From Monodelphis domestica (Eukaryota; Chordata; Mammalia; Didelphimorphia; Didelphidae), in contig NC_077233.1 of the NCBI RefSeq assembly GCF_027887165.1, positions 219,498,017-219,562,016 on the forward strand: 64,000 bases of DNA, given 5' to 3'. Positions 1 through 10,889 of the stretch are shown here, one piece after another. Position 1 is the first letter of the stretch. Each line of letters begins with the position of its first letter. The position numbers and the translations under genes are program-made. The notes below the pieces were generated by a model that worked only from the letters and a program-made list of their open reading frames with translations, was not told the DNA's origin and did not search any database.

Positions 1-218
1 GGTCAGACTCTTTGTGACCCCATTTGGGGTTTTCTTGGCAGAGATGCCAGAGTGGTTTGCCATTTCCTTTTCTAGCTCGTTTGACAGATGAGGAAACTGA
101 GGCAAAAAGGGTTCAGTGACTTGCCCAGGATCACAAATAGAGGAAGTGTCTGAGGTTAGATTTGAACTCAGAAAGAAAAGTCTTCCTGATTCCAAGCTCA
201 GTGCTCTGTCCACTGCAA
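1..218 (-). repeat. CORE-SINE type B (MAR1-like), cut by window edge
   Basis: Read on the plus strand, it carries the reverse-complement landmarks of this family in order: a CCCCATTTGGGGTTTTC block, GGTTTGCCATTTCC, ACAGATGAGGAAACTGAGGC, a CORE segment and CTGTCCACTGCA. The last is the reverse complement of the tRNA-related head. The outer end lies beyond position 1. The family name is from memory of marsupial repeats; membership of the CORE-SINE class is secure. Confidence 0.85.
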
Positions 219-423
219 ATATGGGCATATGTCAAAAGTCAACTAAGAGATAATTGAGGAAAAATAAAGATTCCATAAATCTGGTAGAGAGTTTGAGGTG
301 AGAGGAGTGATGGTCAAGAGGTTAGGGATTCTCTTGACTTAATTCCTTGGCTTCTCAGAGTTTGGCCTGAGGAAAGGTTAAATGGTTCCTCAGGTAGTCA
401 AACCAGAACACTGTTAGGTCCCT

Positions 424-598
424 GAGAGCCAGGCCTAGAGACAGGAGGTCCTGGGTTCAAATTTGACCTCAGACACTTCTCAGCTGTGTGACCCTGGACA
501 AGTCACTTGACCCCCATTGCCTAGCCCTTACCACTCTTCTGCCTTAGAAACTGTGCATAGAATTAATTCTAAGATGGAAGGAAAGGGTTGGCTTTTTA
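424..598 (+). repeat. CORE-SINE type A, 5' truncated
   Basis: Begins at GAGAGCCAGGCCTAGAG, which is inside the tRNA-related head. It continues through the box-B-like GGTTCAAAT, the CORE segment with GTGTGACCCTGGACAAG, and the type A tail with CTCTTCTGCCTTAGAA and AAGATGGAAGG. The first 35 or so bases of the family are missing. Confidence 0.88.
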
Positions 599-774
599 AT
601 CAAGAATAAACAAATATTACAATAGTGGCAAGTTCAGTCACTGCCTACAACTCCTGATAGACTTGTTATCTCTTGAGAACTGTTGTATGGAGAGTCACAC
701 ATACACACCTTGGGCAAGGACCACGGGATGCCTCCGTCTGACTGGCAGCTTAAACCTCCCCTCTGTGTTGGTTC

Positions 775-892
775 ACCATCAGAAAGTGAGCTCCTAAAGG
801 CAGGGGCTGTCTGACTTCTCTGGTTACATCACCACCCCTTAGTAGCGTGCTGAACCTAATAGTGCTTAGTAAAAAGCTTTCTGCATTTAGGC
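775..892 (+). repeat. L2 3'-end fragment
   Basis: AAAGTGAGCTCCTAAAGGCAGGGGCTGTCTG followed later by GTGCTTAGTAAAAAGC follows the well-known L2 3' UTR pattern (AGCTCCTTGAGGGCAGGGACTG, then a storage-and-release type AGTAGGTGCTTAATAAA). It is old and diverged. Confidence 0.55.
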
Positions 893-2735
893 ATGCAGTG
901 TTTATTACAGGCTGTGACCCAGAAGGCAATGCGATAAATGCTGGAGGGCAATAATGTGAATGAAATGGTTTGCCATCTAGTCATCAAGTGAGCACATCAA
1001 ACCTTCTTCAATCCATGAAAAATGAAAGTGCCCAATGGGGCTGGGGACCTCAGGGAGAAGGAAATGCCTGTGTGCCTCCCAAGGAGTTCATAGCCCAGGA
1101 GCGATGTAGGACGTACAAGTTTAATAGTAGTAGTCTCTCTGTAACTGAGGATGATTGTCTTTGTGCGTTTCCATCTATGGTGTATAGATGAGTGTGCACA
1201 AAGACACTTGTGCGTGAAGGAGATTTAAGTGGAAAAGTCGATGCCCAGAGACAGTCCCACTCTCTTGGCGTTGGAAGCCTGGGTCCAGTGGCATGAAAAA
1301 TCGTTACACCTGGAAACTTCCTCAGCTACATTGGATGGCCCTGTTGTCTTTTGTGCTCCAACACGCCCTAAGCACTCCACAGTGCTTTGCTGCGTCGCCA
1401 TCTCAGCCATTGAACCTTCTTGTTGGTTTCTTCCATCTGTTCGGCCGAAGCAGTCTTCACATGCTGGGTGAGCAAAGCCCTGGTTCACCAGGAGTTGATG
1501 ACCCGATGGCCACCCTCACAAGGTTTAGCCAGCCTGTCGAAGCCGTTGCCCGGGGTGTGGCCGCTGCCGCATGCTAGCAGCTACTGGGAGCCACAAGTGA
1601 GAGCTGGGTGTCAGGTGAGGGTCAGAGACTGGAGAGCTGCCCTAGGAGGGCATGACAAGCCCTCCATACCAGAGATACTACCCCTCCCTGAGCACCCCAC
1701 ACACCCCACAAGTTTAATAAGAAAAGGTCAAACAAAATGCTGTGCCAGCTCCCTGGAGAAAGAAGCATTGCTGCAGAAGATCAGACAAGACTTCTTGGAA
1801 GAAAGGGCATTGGAGCTGATTGTTAAAGGTTGGGTAAGAACGAGCAGCCTGAACTCAAAAGCTTCTTGCTAAACAGCTACTTTTAGTGGGTCATTGGCTT
1901 CTTGATCCAGAAGTGCCTTACCATTCTGCCCTCTCCAGGCCACATCCCAGCATTCTGGGGCCTGGGGGAGTGATTTCTGTACAAGGTCACTGCGCCCCCT
2001 GTGCGAAGAGCTGCAGTGCCCCCATCCCCGGGACTGCAGGCGTCTTCTCAGCTCTCCCAGCTCTGGAAGCCCCGTGGTAGGCAGGTAGGAATCCTGGCTT
2101 GTGGTTCCTCAGCAAGGTGCCACACCCCCAATCTTTCCTGATCCAGACACTTCCTCTACACGGCCTTGAACAAGCCATTTAATTTCTTTGATCCCTCTGT
2201 AAAACGCAGATGTGATGTGGATGTGGGAGCAGATTCCCAAGGCCGGAAGAGCGGCAGCCTACAGAAACATGGTGGGCGTCCCTGTCCCCCTGCCATCCCT
2301 CTCAGCCAGATGCCAGCATTCCCTGGAGCTCCCTCCTCTGAGAAAGTAGGCGTAGGACCAGCTGACCTTTCAGGACCCTTCAGGGGACCTCTGCTTGAGC
2401 CCCTTCATTTTCCCGTGGAGGACTTGGCGGCCCAGAGAGTTAAATTAACTTGCCTGTGGCCACAGAGCTTTACTACTTGGTATCACATTTCAGTAAGCGC
2501 AAAGCAAGGAACTAGATAGGAGCATGGGATTTTAAGTCAATGAGATCTGGGTTCAAAGTCTGCCTCTCTTACTTACTCCCCATGGACTAGAACTCAACCC
2601 CTCTGAATGCCATTAACCTAGGGGATCAGCAGGGTTCACTCCAGCTCCAAATCTATGATCCTTTGGTTCCCCTCAAGGAACTTCCTGTAAGAGTTCAGTG
2701 GGGAGATGACTAGAGCATAATAAGGAAAAAGGAAG
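893..2735. other. Gene-free stretch with only old MIR-type remnants
   Basis: Several short open frames occur on both strands, but none has splice signals, conserved motifs or biased composition. Positions about 2150-2220 (AACAAGCCATTTAATTTC) and 2395-2500 (reverse) resemble MIR CORE sequence. 2513-2665 reads like a plus-strand MIR (ATCTGGGTTCAAAGTCTGCC and CCAGCTCCAAATCTATGATCC). I see nothing else I can name. Confidence 0.5.
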
Positions 2736-2928
2736 GGGCAGCTCCATAGTACAGTAGATGGAGTGTCAGGCCTGGAGCCAGAAGGACCAGGGTTCAAATC
2801 TGGCCTTGGGCACTTCCTAGCTTTTGTCTGGCCAACTCACTTTAACCCCAATTGCCTCGCCCTTAATGCTCTTCTGTCTTAGCATCAATACTTCGTTTTA
2901 GAAGGTAAGGTTTGAAAAAGAAGAGAAA
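2736..2928 (+). repeat. CORE-SINE type A, full length
   Basis: Full tRNA-like head (GGGGCAGCTCCATAGTACAG), GGTTCAAATCTGGCC, a CORE segment diverged at CTTTTGTCTGGCCAACTCAC, and the type A tail ending GAAGGTAAGGTTTGAAAA. Confidence 0.88.
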
Positions 2929-3690
2929 CAGGGTGAACCCATGAAAACATAGGCTGTTTATGACTTATGAATCCTTCCTATCTCTAGATTAGTATAAAGG
3001 GAGAGGAAAAAATAATAAAGAGAAAAGTATAGGACTTGAAAGTGTTAATTCAATCCTGAGCTATTTAAACAATTTATTAGCAAGGACAAATGGGCAGAGG
3101 ACAGCAAAAATGGCATCAACATCAATTAAAATAATTTTGTACAAAAATTTAATCAGTGTAAGTATAATTGTTATAACGAGGTGACCGAAGATCCTAAAAA
3201 GCTACTGTCAACAAACACTTGACATCTTTGCCAACCAGAGAGAGGGCAGCCAAAAGCAATACCAGTTTGGAATATTAAATTGTTTGCAAAATCTTGTGAA
3301 GAAAGACAATAGAAAATGATGAAGAGTTTTGTTTCATAAAACACAGACAAAATACAAGTTAAAGTTCATTTAAAGAAAGCTTAGCAAGATAGACAACTAG
3401 GTAGTCTTTTAAGAATCAAAATGAAGAAGATCCACAAAGAAAGTAGAAAAGATCTGCAAATATTTTTATTTTTTTTATTTTTTGGACATATTATATTTTA
3501 TTATATTATATATAAATTCATATATAAATATATTATATCATGTTATATATAAAATTATGCTATATAGAGTATATACTTAGTATACTATGTATGTTATACA
3601 TAAGATTATATTATACATAAAATATACATATATCATGTTACATATAAAATGCAAATATTTTTATAACAGTTTTCACCATCAATAGTTGGA
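2929..3690. repeat. AT-rich tract and unassigned sequence
   Basis: Positions about 3462-3660 are almost pure A/T, built from TATATT/ATATAA units and degenerate palindromes. The flanking 3095-3445 may be part of the RTE element that follows, but I could not find a decisive motif in it. Confidence 0.5.
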
Positions 3691-4798
3691 GCTACCCTAC
3701 TTGGACTCTGAAATCTCAGTCCCAAATGCATTTGTAGAAGTGCTAAAAACAGGACTAAAGAAAATAAAAATGGGGAAATCATTTGTATTAGACCAACCGA
3801 CATAAAGGCGATCTACGCCAGAGTTGAAAGGACACTGAGGGATCAATTCATAAGGCATATGAAAGAGAGAAATGTTATCAAAGGCATGAGGAAAAATAGA
3901 CAATCTGAATACCATAAGAGAACAACCAGAGCCATTGACAAAGATATTTCCTTTTGTTTCTATCCAAAAATTTCTTGAGCCCCATCTACATACATATTTT
4001 GTTATCTTCAATGAGGATATTAATGGAAAACAAGACTTTTGCAAGCAATATACCATCATGCAAATTGATTAAAAGGCATAAAGAACATGAGATTATACTG
4101 TGCTTATTGGTTGCCACTTACCAAAAAGGTATTCGATTAGGTAGAGCAAAATGTTATCTTGAAGATCCTCTTCCCACAAAATGTCTCCCTATGTCAAAAT
4201 CACTAAATATTCCTTGAAAAAATATGAGAAATAACCATGTTCAACAATGCACTCTGTGATCACAAAAATCACAAGAGGCCTAAGATGACATATGATGTTT
4301 GCTAAACATATTTACCACCATAACAGGAGATGTAGGGTCTTAAATTAGAGAGATTCCTTATGGATGATGAGATCCCTTAGATGCTCCTCTTTGCAGATGA
4401 TGTTGTTCTAGTAGGATCGAGTTTTGGAACATTTCAGAGCCTCTTAGGATAACCGCTTAAAAGAATTTGGCCTAACCATCCACACAAGAAAGACCAAGTG
4501 GATAAGAATATCTGTAGCCTAGATTATGATATATTGTAAAGTTGGATTAACAGCCTGTATGTCCATATAATTATTTATCTGTGTTTGTGTATGCATGCAC
4601 AAAATTTGATCATATGGAACAAACCACACAAATAGTCAATGATTTAGAATCAACCAGAAAAGTGAACTAGATCAGGAAGTTGCCTAGTTTCTTTAATAAC
4701 CTCAAAACTTCTCTGAGAAAACACCCATATTTTCAATACAGATATTTTAACAGTGGTGTTGTATGACTGTTAGATGTAGAACATAGCAATTTTGAAAG
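3690..4798 (+). pseudogene. RTE-type retrotransposon, reverse transcriptase remnant
   Basis: The reading is broken by many stops, yet a reverse-transcriptase core is visible near 4380-4420, where the plus strand encodes LLFADDVVLV; FADD is the catalytic aspartate motif of non-LTR reverse transcriptases. About 30 codons later LTIHTRKTK resembles the stretch after the active site in RTE-clade enzymes. Near 4755 the VVLYDC-like reading matches the YGCE segment further along these proteins. The C-terminal part reappears after the L1 that follows. This is a dead fragment. RTE is the best clade fit, though CR1-like elements share some of these motifs. Confidence 0.6.
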
Positions 4799-4808
4799 AA
4801 TTTAAAAT

Positions 4809-5368
4809 GAGTTTATCAGTTGGAGAATGGCTGAACAAATTGTAATATATGATGATGATGAAATACGATTGTACTATAAGAAATGATTAACAGAATGGTT
4901 TCAGAAAGAGCTACATGCACTGATGCAGAGTGAAATTGGCAGAACCAGGAGAGCCTTGTACACAGTAACAGTAATATTGTGGGAAGATCAGCTTTGAAAG
5001 ATTTAGCTGTTCTCAGCAATCCAGTGATCCAGGACAATTCTAAAGGACTTATGACAAAGAATGCTCTTCACCTTCAGAGAAAGAACTGTTGGGAGTCAGA
5101 TGCAGGTCAAAGCATATGATTTTTCACTTTAGTTTATTTGTTTCTATTTTGGGGTTTTGGTTTTATATGGGTTTTCTCTTATAGCAATGACCAATATGGA
5201 AATATGTTTTGCATGATAATAGATGTATAACCCAGATCAAATTGTTTGCTGTCTCTGGGAGGGGGAGAGAAGGGAGGAACAGAGACAACTTAGATCTTAT
5301 ACCTTCAGAAAACACGTTGAAAATGACTACATATAATTGGGAAAATAAAATGCTAAAAAGAAAGAAAG
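4809..5368 (+). mobile_element. 5'-truncated L1, 3' end of ORF2 and 3' UTR
   Basis: GGAGAATGGCTGAACAAATT, then a GCAGAGTGAAATTGGCAGAACC block, parallels the last codons of L1 ORF2, followed by the 3' UTR and a tail around GGGAAAATAAAATGCTAAAAAG. Similar short sequences flank it (AGAATTTAAAA near 4799 and AGAATTAAAAA near 5368), consistent with a target-site duplication. It splits the RTE remnant in two. Confidence 0.8.
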
Positions 5369-5378
5369 AATTAAAAAT

Positions 5379-5666
5379 TCATGTCACACAAAGGGCATTG
5401 AAGAGACATGGGTATGAGCAAGCTGCAATGTAGCAAAAATGCAACTTCAAAGAAAAAGAGTAAATGATGTCATAAAAGAAATGTAAGATGGAAAGAGAAA
5501 TTGGACTTGTTATGTGGCAAGGTGGACAACCTAAGTGCTCAGCTGGCATCTTCATGATGTCAAAACATTAGTTGAACCACCTGTGAGGAACTTTTGAGAG
5601 GACAGAGACAAAAAGCCATGCAATCTGAGCAGGGATAAATGAGTTGCAATCAACATTGTTGGAGGC
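5379..5666 (+). pseudogene. RTE-type retrotransposon, C-terminal remnant
   Basis: The first codons after the inserted L1 read HVTQRALKRH, the segment that follows the reverse transcriptase in RTE-like proteins (a V-T-Q-R-A-M-x-R-R pattern). Further on, a frame reads NWTCYVARWTT, a decayed form of the family's W-x-G-H-V-A-R motif. Order and orientation agree with the 3690-4798 remnant, so both are one element split by an insertion. Confidence 0.55.
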
Positions 5667-5675
5667 CACATTCAA

Positions 5676-6414
5676 ATTTTTTTAATTTTATTTTTATTGT
5701 CATGCAAAACACACTTCCATATTGGTCATTGTTGTAAAAGCACTCCTACATAACCAAACCCCCTAGTAAAACCCTAAATACACTGACCTGAAACATGACT
5801 CCAACAGTTCTTTCTCTGGAGATGGATGATAGCATTTCCCATCATAAGTTTCAGGATTGTCTCAAATCGTTGCATTTCAGAGAATAGCCAAGTACTCACA
5901 GATAGATAATCATTGTACAGTATTCCTGTTACTGTGTACAATGTTCTCCTAGTTCTGCTTATTTCACTCTGCATCAGTTCATGGAGATCTTTCCAGGTCT
6001 TTCTGCAATCACCTTGCTTATCATTTCTTATAGCAAAACAGTATTCCATCACCAACACACATCACAACTTGTTCATCCACTCCCCAATTAATGGACATCC
6101 CCTCAATTTCTAATTCTTTGTCACTACAGAAAGAGCTGCTATAAATGTTTTTGTACAAGTAGGTCCTTCCCCCTTTTTTATTATCTCTTGGGATACAGAC
6201 CCAGTAGTGGTATTGCCAGACCAAAGGGTATGCACCATTTTATAGCCCTTTGGGTATAGTTCCAAATTGCCCTCCGGAATGTTTGGATCAGTTCACAATT
6301 CCAGCATTAGTGTTCCAACTGTGCCACATGCCTTCCCACATTTACCCTTGTCCTTTACTGCACTATTGGCCAACCTGATAGGTGTGAGGTGGTACTCAGC
6401 GTTGTTTTAACTGG
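5676..6414 (-). mobile_element. 5'-truncated L1, minus strand, with target duplication
   Basis: On the minus strand this reads the end of ORF2 and the 3' UTR. The plus strand shows the reverse complements, for example CCAATTAATGGACATCCCC and TTCACTCTGCATCAGTTCATGG. The 9-bp sequence CACATTCAA occurs on both sides, at 5667-5675 and 6415-6423, and the T-rich end lies at the left, as expected for a minus-strand insertion. It interrupts the same RTE copy again. Confidence 0.88.
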
Positions 6415-6423
6415 CACATTCAA

Positions 6424-6980
6424 GTTGATGAAATGTAGGGACTGTTGGAATATGATGCTCCCTTCCAAGATATTATTGCTGCATTAAGCCAGCAAGGAAG
6501 AGAAGGGCATGTCTCTAGTACATTAGGTACTATTGATAGGATGCTAGGATGCTCCATTTGTAGGTTGTTGGTGACTTATGAGTCTTTATTACTCTCACCC
6601 TAATTTGGAACTCTCCTCATTTTTTGTCTCTAATCCTAAACTGCTATTTACTTTCACCTATAATGAGTGCCTGGGGCAAAGAATACCAGTGACTGACTAA
6701 CTAGTGACTATCTCAGGACTCCCTGAGTCCTGCCTTCCTTTTCTCCCAGGATTCTTGCTGCATAGGAGGGGAGATAAGGGAATGCTTTTTTAAAATGTAA
6801 TGTGTGATATTAATTAAATAATTAAAATGTGAACTGTGATATGAAGTAAAATTAAATGAGTGCCTTAGTGAGATACAAAATGCCAAAGGACTATAGAATA
6901 CGGAGAAACCACTTGCCCCCAAAACATCAAGGAAAGCTTCATAAAAGAGGGGTCGTTTGATGTGGGCCTCAAAGTGTGGG
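6424..6980. other. Unassigned sequence
   Basis: 6424-6560 may be the last part of the RTE copy, since it abuts the target duplication, but no motif confirms this. The rest has stretches such as ATTAATTAAATAATTAAAATG and shows neither gene nor recognisable repeat. Confidence 0.4.
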
Positions 6981-6983
6981 TCA

Positions 6984-7160
6984 GAGGCAGCTAGATGGAT
7001 AGAGAGCTAGGCCTGGAGATGGAAGGTCCTGAGTTCAAATATGACCTTAGATATTTTTTTATGACTCCAAGCAAGTCACGTAGCCCCAATTGTCTAGCCC
7101 TTGCTACTCTTCTATCTTCGAGTTGATACTCAGACAGAAATAAGGGTTTAAAAAAAAAGA
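6984..7160 (+). repeat. CORE-SINE type A
   Basis: GAGGCAGCTAGATGGATAGA head, GAGTTCAAATATGACC, a degenerate CORE (ACTCCAAGCAAGTCACG), tail CTACTCTTCTATCTTCGAG and a poly-A end of nine A residues after GGGTTT. Confidence 0.85.
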
Positions 7161-7164
7161 TTTA

Positions 7165-7312
7165 AAGCCAAAAAGTACTTAGCGATATAGCCAAACTCCT
7201 TTGTTTTACATATAGGGAAACCTGTACCAAGGAAGTTAAATGTCTTACCCAGCATTAAGGATTTGAACTCAGTCCCTCTGACTTCAAATCCAGTGCTTTT
7301 TCCACCCAGCCA
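7165..7312 (-). repeat. MIR fragment
   Basis: Plus-strand text such as GAAGTTAAATGTCTTACCCAGC and GGATTTGAACTCAGTCCCTC is the reverse complement of a decayed MIR CORE and head. It directly abuts the preceding SINE tail. Confidence 0.6.
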
Positions 7313-7319
7313 CAGTAGA

Positions 7320-7780
7320 AAATCATAGACTTGCTTAGAAATTAGTAACTAGTAATAATAGTATGGCAGGGGCTTAGAGTTTATGAAAAGAGGGGGTAAA
7401 AGAATTCTAGAAAAGTGCACATGGGTCAGATTGCAGCAGTACTAGAATTCCAGGTTGAAGACTTTAGATTTAATTTAGGGAGAAGGTACTGGTGAGGAGA
7501 GAACTGGAAGTTTTATTAGAACTCATTCCTCTGAAAGGGAAGAAAATCCTTGATGTCTTGTAACAAATGTTCATGCATCTGATGATAGGATTGCTATGGA
7601 GATAATCCTCTTCCCCCTCATCTCCCTTTTAGGCTTTGTACAGCATCCTAGGGCATTCTAGGATGCCACTGTTTTCATTCAGGTCTGTGGAGTTCCCAGC
7701 AGTCCCAGGTTTTATCAATAGTGGCAACCAAGAGGAATTAATGAACAGATGTATATTGAGTGTGGGAGAGAGGAAAATGG
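7320..7780. other. Unassigned sequence
   Basis: No repeat landmarks, splice-flanked open frame or motif cluster that I can defend. Given the plus-strand terminal exon at 8849, this is most simply intronic. Confidence 0.4.
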
Positions 7781-7784
7781 AGAT

Positions 7785-7930
7785 GCCTGGCCATCAGGAA
7801 TCCTGTGGTCTGATTCTGGCTCAGCCACCAACCACAATCATGTGACCTTGGGCAAGACACTTTCCCATTCTGGGACCCAGCTTCCTCTTCTGACAAATGA
7901 AGAGGTGGGGCATGATGATTTCCCCAAAGT
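7785..7930 (+). repeat. MIR
   Basis: TCTGATTCTGGCTCAGCC, ATGTGACCTTGGGCAAGACAC and a CTTCCTCTTCTGACAAATGAA stretch follow the order of the MIR head, CORE and 3' part. Confidence 0.7.
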
Positions 7931-8355
7931 CCCCACCCCCCAGTTCAAAACAGTCTATGAATTGAAATGATTTTCATTTCCTTTGAACGTTGCTTCCTGG
8001 GAAAGCAGCCTCCCCAGGGCAGCCCAGATTTGTGTTTCTTGCCTGGATTGGCACCTGTTAATGTTTTAGCCCCTGGAAACTACATTTTCCCTTCTTGAGG
8101 CAGTTTAGACGCCCTTCCTGCCACTAGGCAACTCATTACACAGGCGAGGCTCACAGGGGGGGATTGTTTAGAGATCCTAGAAATGCAGAACTTTAATAAT
8201 AATGGTCCAATTAGACTCTACGTTGCACACCTGCTTGGCAGTGGTTACCGCTACCTTGATTAGGCTGTGATCTACACAAATGATGACTCCGTGGTGAGGG
8301 AAGGGCAGTGTTCCATTACAACTGGGAGGAAGGAGAGGCTTTACCAGCATACTAA

Positions 8356-8848
8356 TATGTCTTATCTCCCCTCTTTGTCCCACCTCTCCTCTGTCCTTAT
8401 TTTCTCATTTTTTCCCTCACCTTTCCTTTCCCCCTTCATCTTCTCCACCCTCACTCTCCCTGTCCTTCCTCTTCACTCCTTTCCTTCCCCTTTCTTCTTC
8501 TTTGCCATATCTTATCTCTCCTTTCCATCCATTCCCTCCTCACCTGGACTCCATCACCCTTTTCCTTTTTCCCTCTTCTCTCTCCCCTCCTCCTCTCTTC
8601 TACTTGCCCAAACTCTACCTCCTCTTTCCACCTATTGTGCCTTCTCCCCACCTAATTGTTGTTCTCTCTTCACCTCTTCATCTTTTGTTTGCTCTCTTCC
8701 ATCTCATCTCTCTTCCAATCCTACCCATACTGCCTCCTTACCTCTTCTCCTCCTCCTCTTCTCCTCCCCTTTCCCTTCCGATCTTCTTTCCCCCATGCTG
8801 ATTTACCTACCTTGTTGCTCCCTCCTCTCTTCTCGGATTTCCCTGCAG
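8356..8848 (+). promoter_or_regulatory. Very long polypyrimidine tract ending in a 3' splice site
   Basis: For nearly 500 bases the plus strand is almost entirely C and T, ending TCTCGGATTTCCCTGCAG at 8848, an excellent mammalian acceptor (pyrimidine run, C-AG, then G). The open frames drawn across this tract (8267-8846, 8502-8801, 8656-8846) are consequences of its composition and should not be taken as protein. The exon it serves is 8849-9007. Confidence 0.8.
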
Positions 8849-9007
8849 GCCTCAAGTCCCTCAAGAACCAAGATGCAACTTCTGGAGACAGAGTTCTCTC
8901 GCACCATCCGTGAGCTCATCGACCTCCACCTGCTGCAGCAGGACAGCATCCCTGTGTTCCTCAGCTCAGTGACCCTTGACCTCTTCAGCCGCCAGACAAT
9001 CACCTAA
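8849..9007 (+). CDS. Terminal coding exon of an unidentified protein
   Basis: The exon starts right after the CAG acceptor and begins on a codon boundary. It reads 52 codons to a TAA at 9005-9007. The peptide opens with a basic, serine-rich stretch, followed by [20 protein letters not shown], which looks like an amphipathic or coiled-coil helix, and ends [10 protein letters not shown]. Unlike its surroundings the stretch has balanced codon use (CTGCTGCAGCAGGACAGC) and no stop in this frame. A good acceptor before it, and a 3' UTR with a poly-A signal 835 bases after the stop, make a real last exon more likely than a processed copy. I feel I should know the C-terminus but cannot name the gene, so I give none. 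Upstream exons must lie before the window or in 1-8.3 kb, where I found none I could defend. Confidence 0.78.
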   Translation, partial: ASSPSRTKMQLLETEFSRTIRELIDLHLLQQDSIPVFLSSVTLDLFSRQTIT

Positions 9008-9865
9008 GCCAGGCTGCCTTATTGGGATTCCAGTGCCTTAAGCAGAGGCCACGAGAGCTTGAGGCTACCCTTATCCCCCCCCCCAAAGGTTTAAAGTATC
9101 CCCCATTTTCACATTGCTTTGATTGAAAAGGATACGAAGAGAGCAGGTGACCTTGCTTTTTAGATTCCATTTGTCTCACCCCTCACTGATGTCCCAAACA
9201 TCCTCTCCTGTCCCACCTGACCTAATCCTATCACCCTGGCTTTTGATATCTGTAGATCACCATCTGTCGCTTCCCCAGATATTACCACAGAGCAGTGCAT
9301 GCTGCTCTCTCCAGGGCCTCCTCTTTCCTGGGTTGTATCCCTTAGCCCCCACAGATGGTGACAGCCCCAGAAACTCATTGATAGCATCCAGGAGCCCATT
9401 CCTCAGGGAGCCCCCATTAGGGGCACCAGCAGCCCCCAAAAGTTAAACCACTTGTAAGAACTGATCAACCTCGAGGAAGGTGACCTCAGGGCCTTAACTT
9501 TGTTTTCTTTGAGGTGACACCTTATCAAGACCCTCAAATCCATTCCTTATCCATGGCTGTCTCCTCTTCTTACTTCAATGTGCCTTATAGACCGAGCTTA
9601 GATCTCACTGGACATCTTATCCTGTCTGGTCTTCAAGACAGACTCCTAGAAGTGAGAGGGGGCGGTTGAGGGGTCAAGTGATTGCCATGGGACCCTGTGG
9701 GCCTGCCCCCTGCCTTTCTTCCCCTCCCCCCATAACTGCAGTCCCATCCCCCCTTCCCCCCAGGATCTGCCTCCTCTATCAGCACAGCTTGGGAATCTGG
9801 GAAACATTATCTACTGATGAGGCATTTGTTTATCTTTGCACAATAAAGTTTCCTTCCACCTCCTA
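9008..9865 (+). other. 3' untranslated region of the terminal exon
   Basis: Continuous, repeat-free, moderately GC-rich sequence between the stop codon and the poly-A signal. It includes a run of nine C residues near 9077. The end is inferred as 15-25 bases past the AATAAA at 9842. Open frames within it on both strands have no supporting signal. Confidence 0.68.
9842..9847 (+). terminator. Polyadenylation signal AATAAA
   Basis: A canonical hexamer in TTTGCACAATAAAGTTTCC, followed about 40 bases later by a GT-rich element (CACTTGTGTGTTGTCTTAGC, about 9887-9906) that fits a CstF-type downstream element. It ends the transcript containing the 8849-9007 exon. Confidence 0.8.
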
Positions 9866-9972
9866 CAGCTTCCCTCCTGTCCAGGTGCACTTGTGTGTTG
9901 TCTTAGCTTTCAGCTTCTCCTCCATCCATGGGCAGTAGCTGGAACATAGCAGCTGACAGGGGAGTCTTGGGG

Positions 9973-10155
9973 ATGGGGGTACAGCTGGGTGGCTCCGTGG
10001 ATTCTGAGCAAGGCCTAGACTCAGACACTCCCCAGCTGGGTGACCCTGGGCCAGTCCCTTCACCCCAGTGCTTAGCCCTTATTTCCTTCTGCCTTGAACC
10101 CATACACAGCACTGACTCTAAGATGGAAGGTAAGGGTTAAAAACCCAAAAACCTC
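9973..10155 (+). repeat. CORE-SINE type A with internal deletion
   Basis: Head GGGGGTACAGCTGGGTGGCTC, then AAGGCCTAGACTCAGACACTC, which skips the box-B-like GGTTCAAAT region, then CORE and tail to AAGGTAAGGGTTAAAAACC. It sits about 100 bases after the presumed poly-A site. Confidence 0.82.
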
Positions 10156-10579
10156 TCAACTGGGGCAAGTGTAGTGGGGGTGTGTGGATCTGAGGGACAT
10201 CTGAAGGGTGTCCTCTCCAGCAAGCAGCCCATTCCCCATCCTCAGCCCCAGCAAGTGTCTGGGCCTGCCACGTGCAGAGGCTTCTGTCGTCCCACCAACA
10301 CTGCTTTCAAATCTAGCCGCTTCCTTAGAAGCAGCGTTTCATGGTGGCAGGTGGCTCCTCAGTCCCCAGCAGAATCTGCAGGAGGGAATCAGGAGGAAAC
10401 GCCAGCTCCCCCTGGGGTTTGCTCGTGGCCCAAACCCAGTCCCTCCTCCCCAGCTACCCCTTCTTCAGCAACAGCCCTGGGAGGATCACATCTCCTTCCT
10501 TGAACCCAAGGCCACGACTCAGGCTAGGATGAAATGGAACCACCCCCATCGGGGATCTAAACAAGGCTGTTTGTGCATC

Positions 10580-10760
10580 AGGGTTGGCAACCTCGCGCGG
10601 TAGATCGGGAAAATCCCCACGATGGCAGGCTGCCGCGACGCCCTCCCGCCACTCTTCCCGGGTCTCCCTGCTGCGGCGCCTTTTCCGAGGTGTCTGCTCC
10701 TGCCACGGGTTACTTGGCCATTTCCTCGTGGCTCCCCAGGGCTTGCCTCACCCTTCCATG
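10580..10760. promoter_or_regulatory. Small CpG-dense cluster
   Basis: Between 10590 and 10745 the sequence keeps many CpG dinucleotides (CTCGCGCGGTAGATCGGG, GCCGCGACGCCC, CTGCGGCGCC), unlike the CpG-poor flanks. It lies about 700 bases after the terminal exon's poly-A site. It could be an unmethylated regulatory site or a promoter of something downstream. No TATA box or convincing exon was seen. Confidence 0.35.
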
Positions 10761-10889
10761 AAAGGCGATGGAACAACTCATTTTGGTTGTGGACCTCAGA
10801 GTGGGGGGCAGGAGCTGGGGAGACCCCCCACCACCACACAAGAAGGCCCGTCGTAAACTAGAAGGGGCAGTTCTGGCTCACCCCACCCC

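Noticed and set aside
8267..8846. 5' part of the 246-codon frame leading into the terminal exon
   Set aside because: It runs through the polypyrimidine tract of the intron. Only the portion after the CAG at 8846-8848 has coding character.
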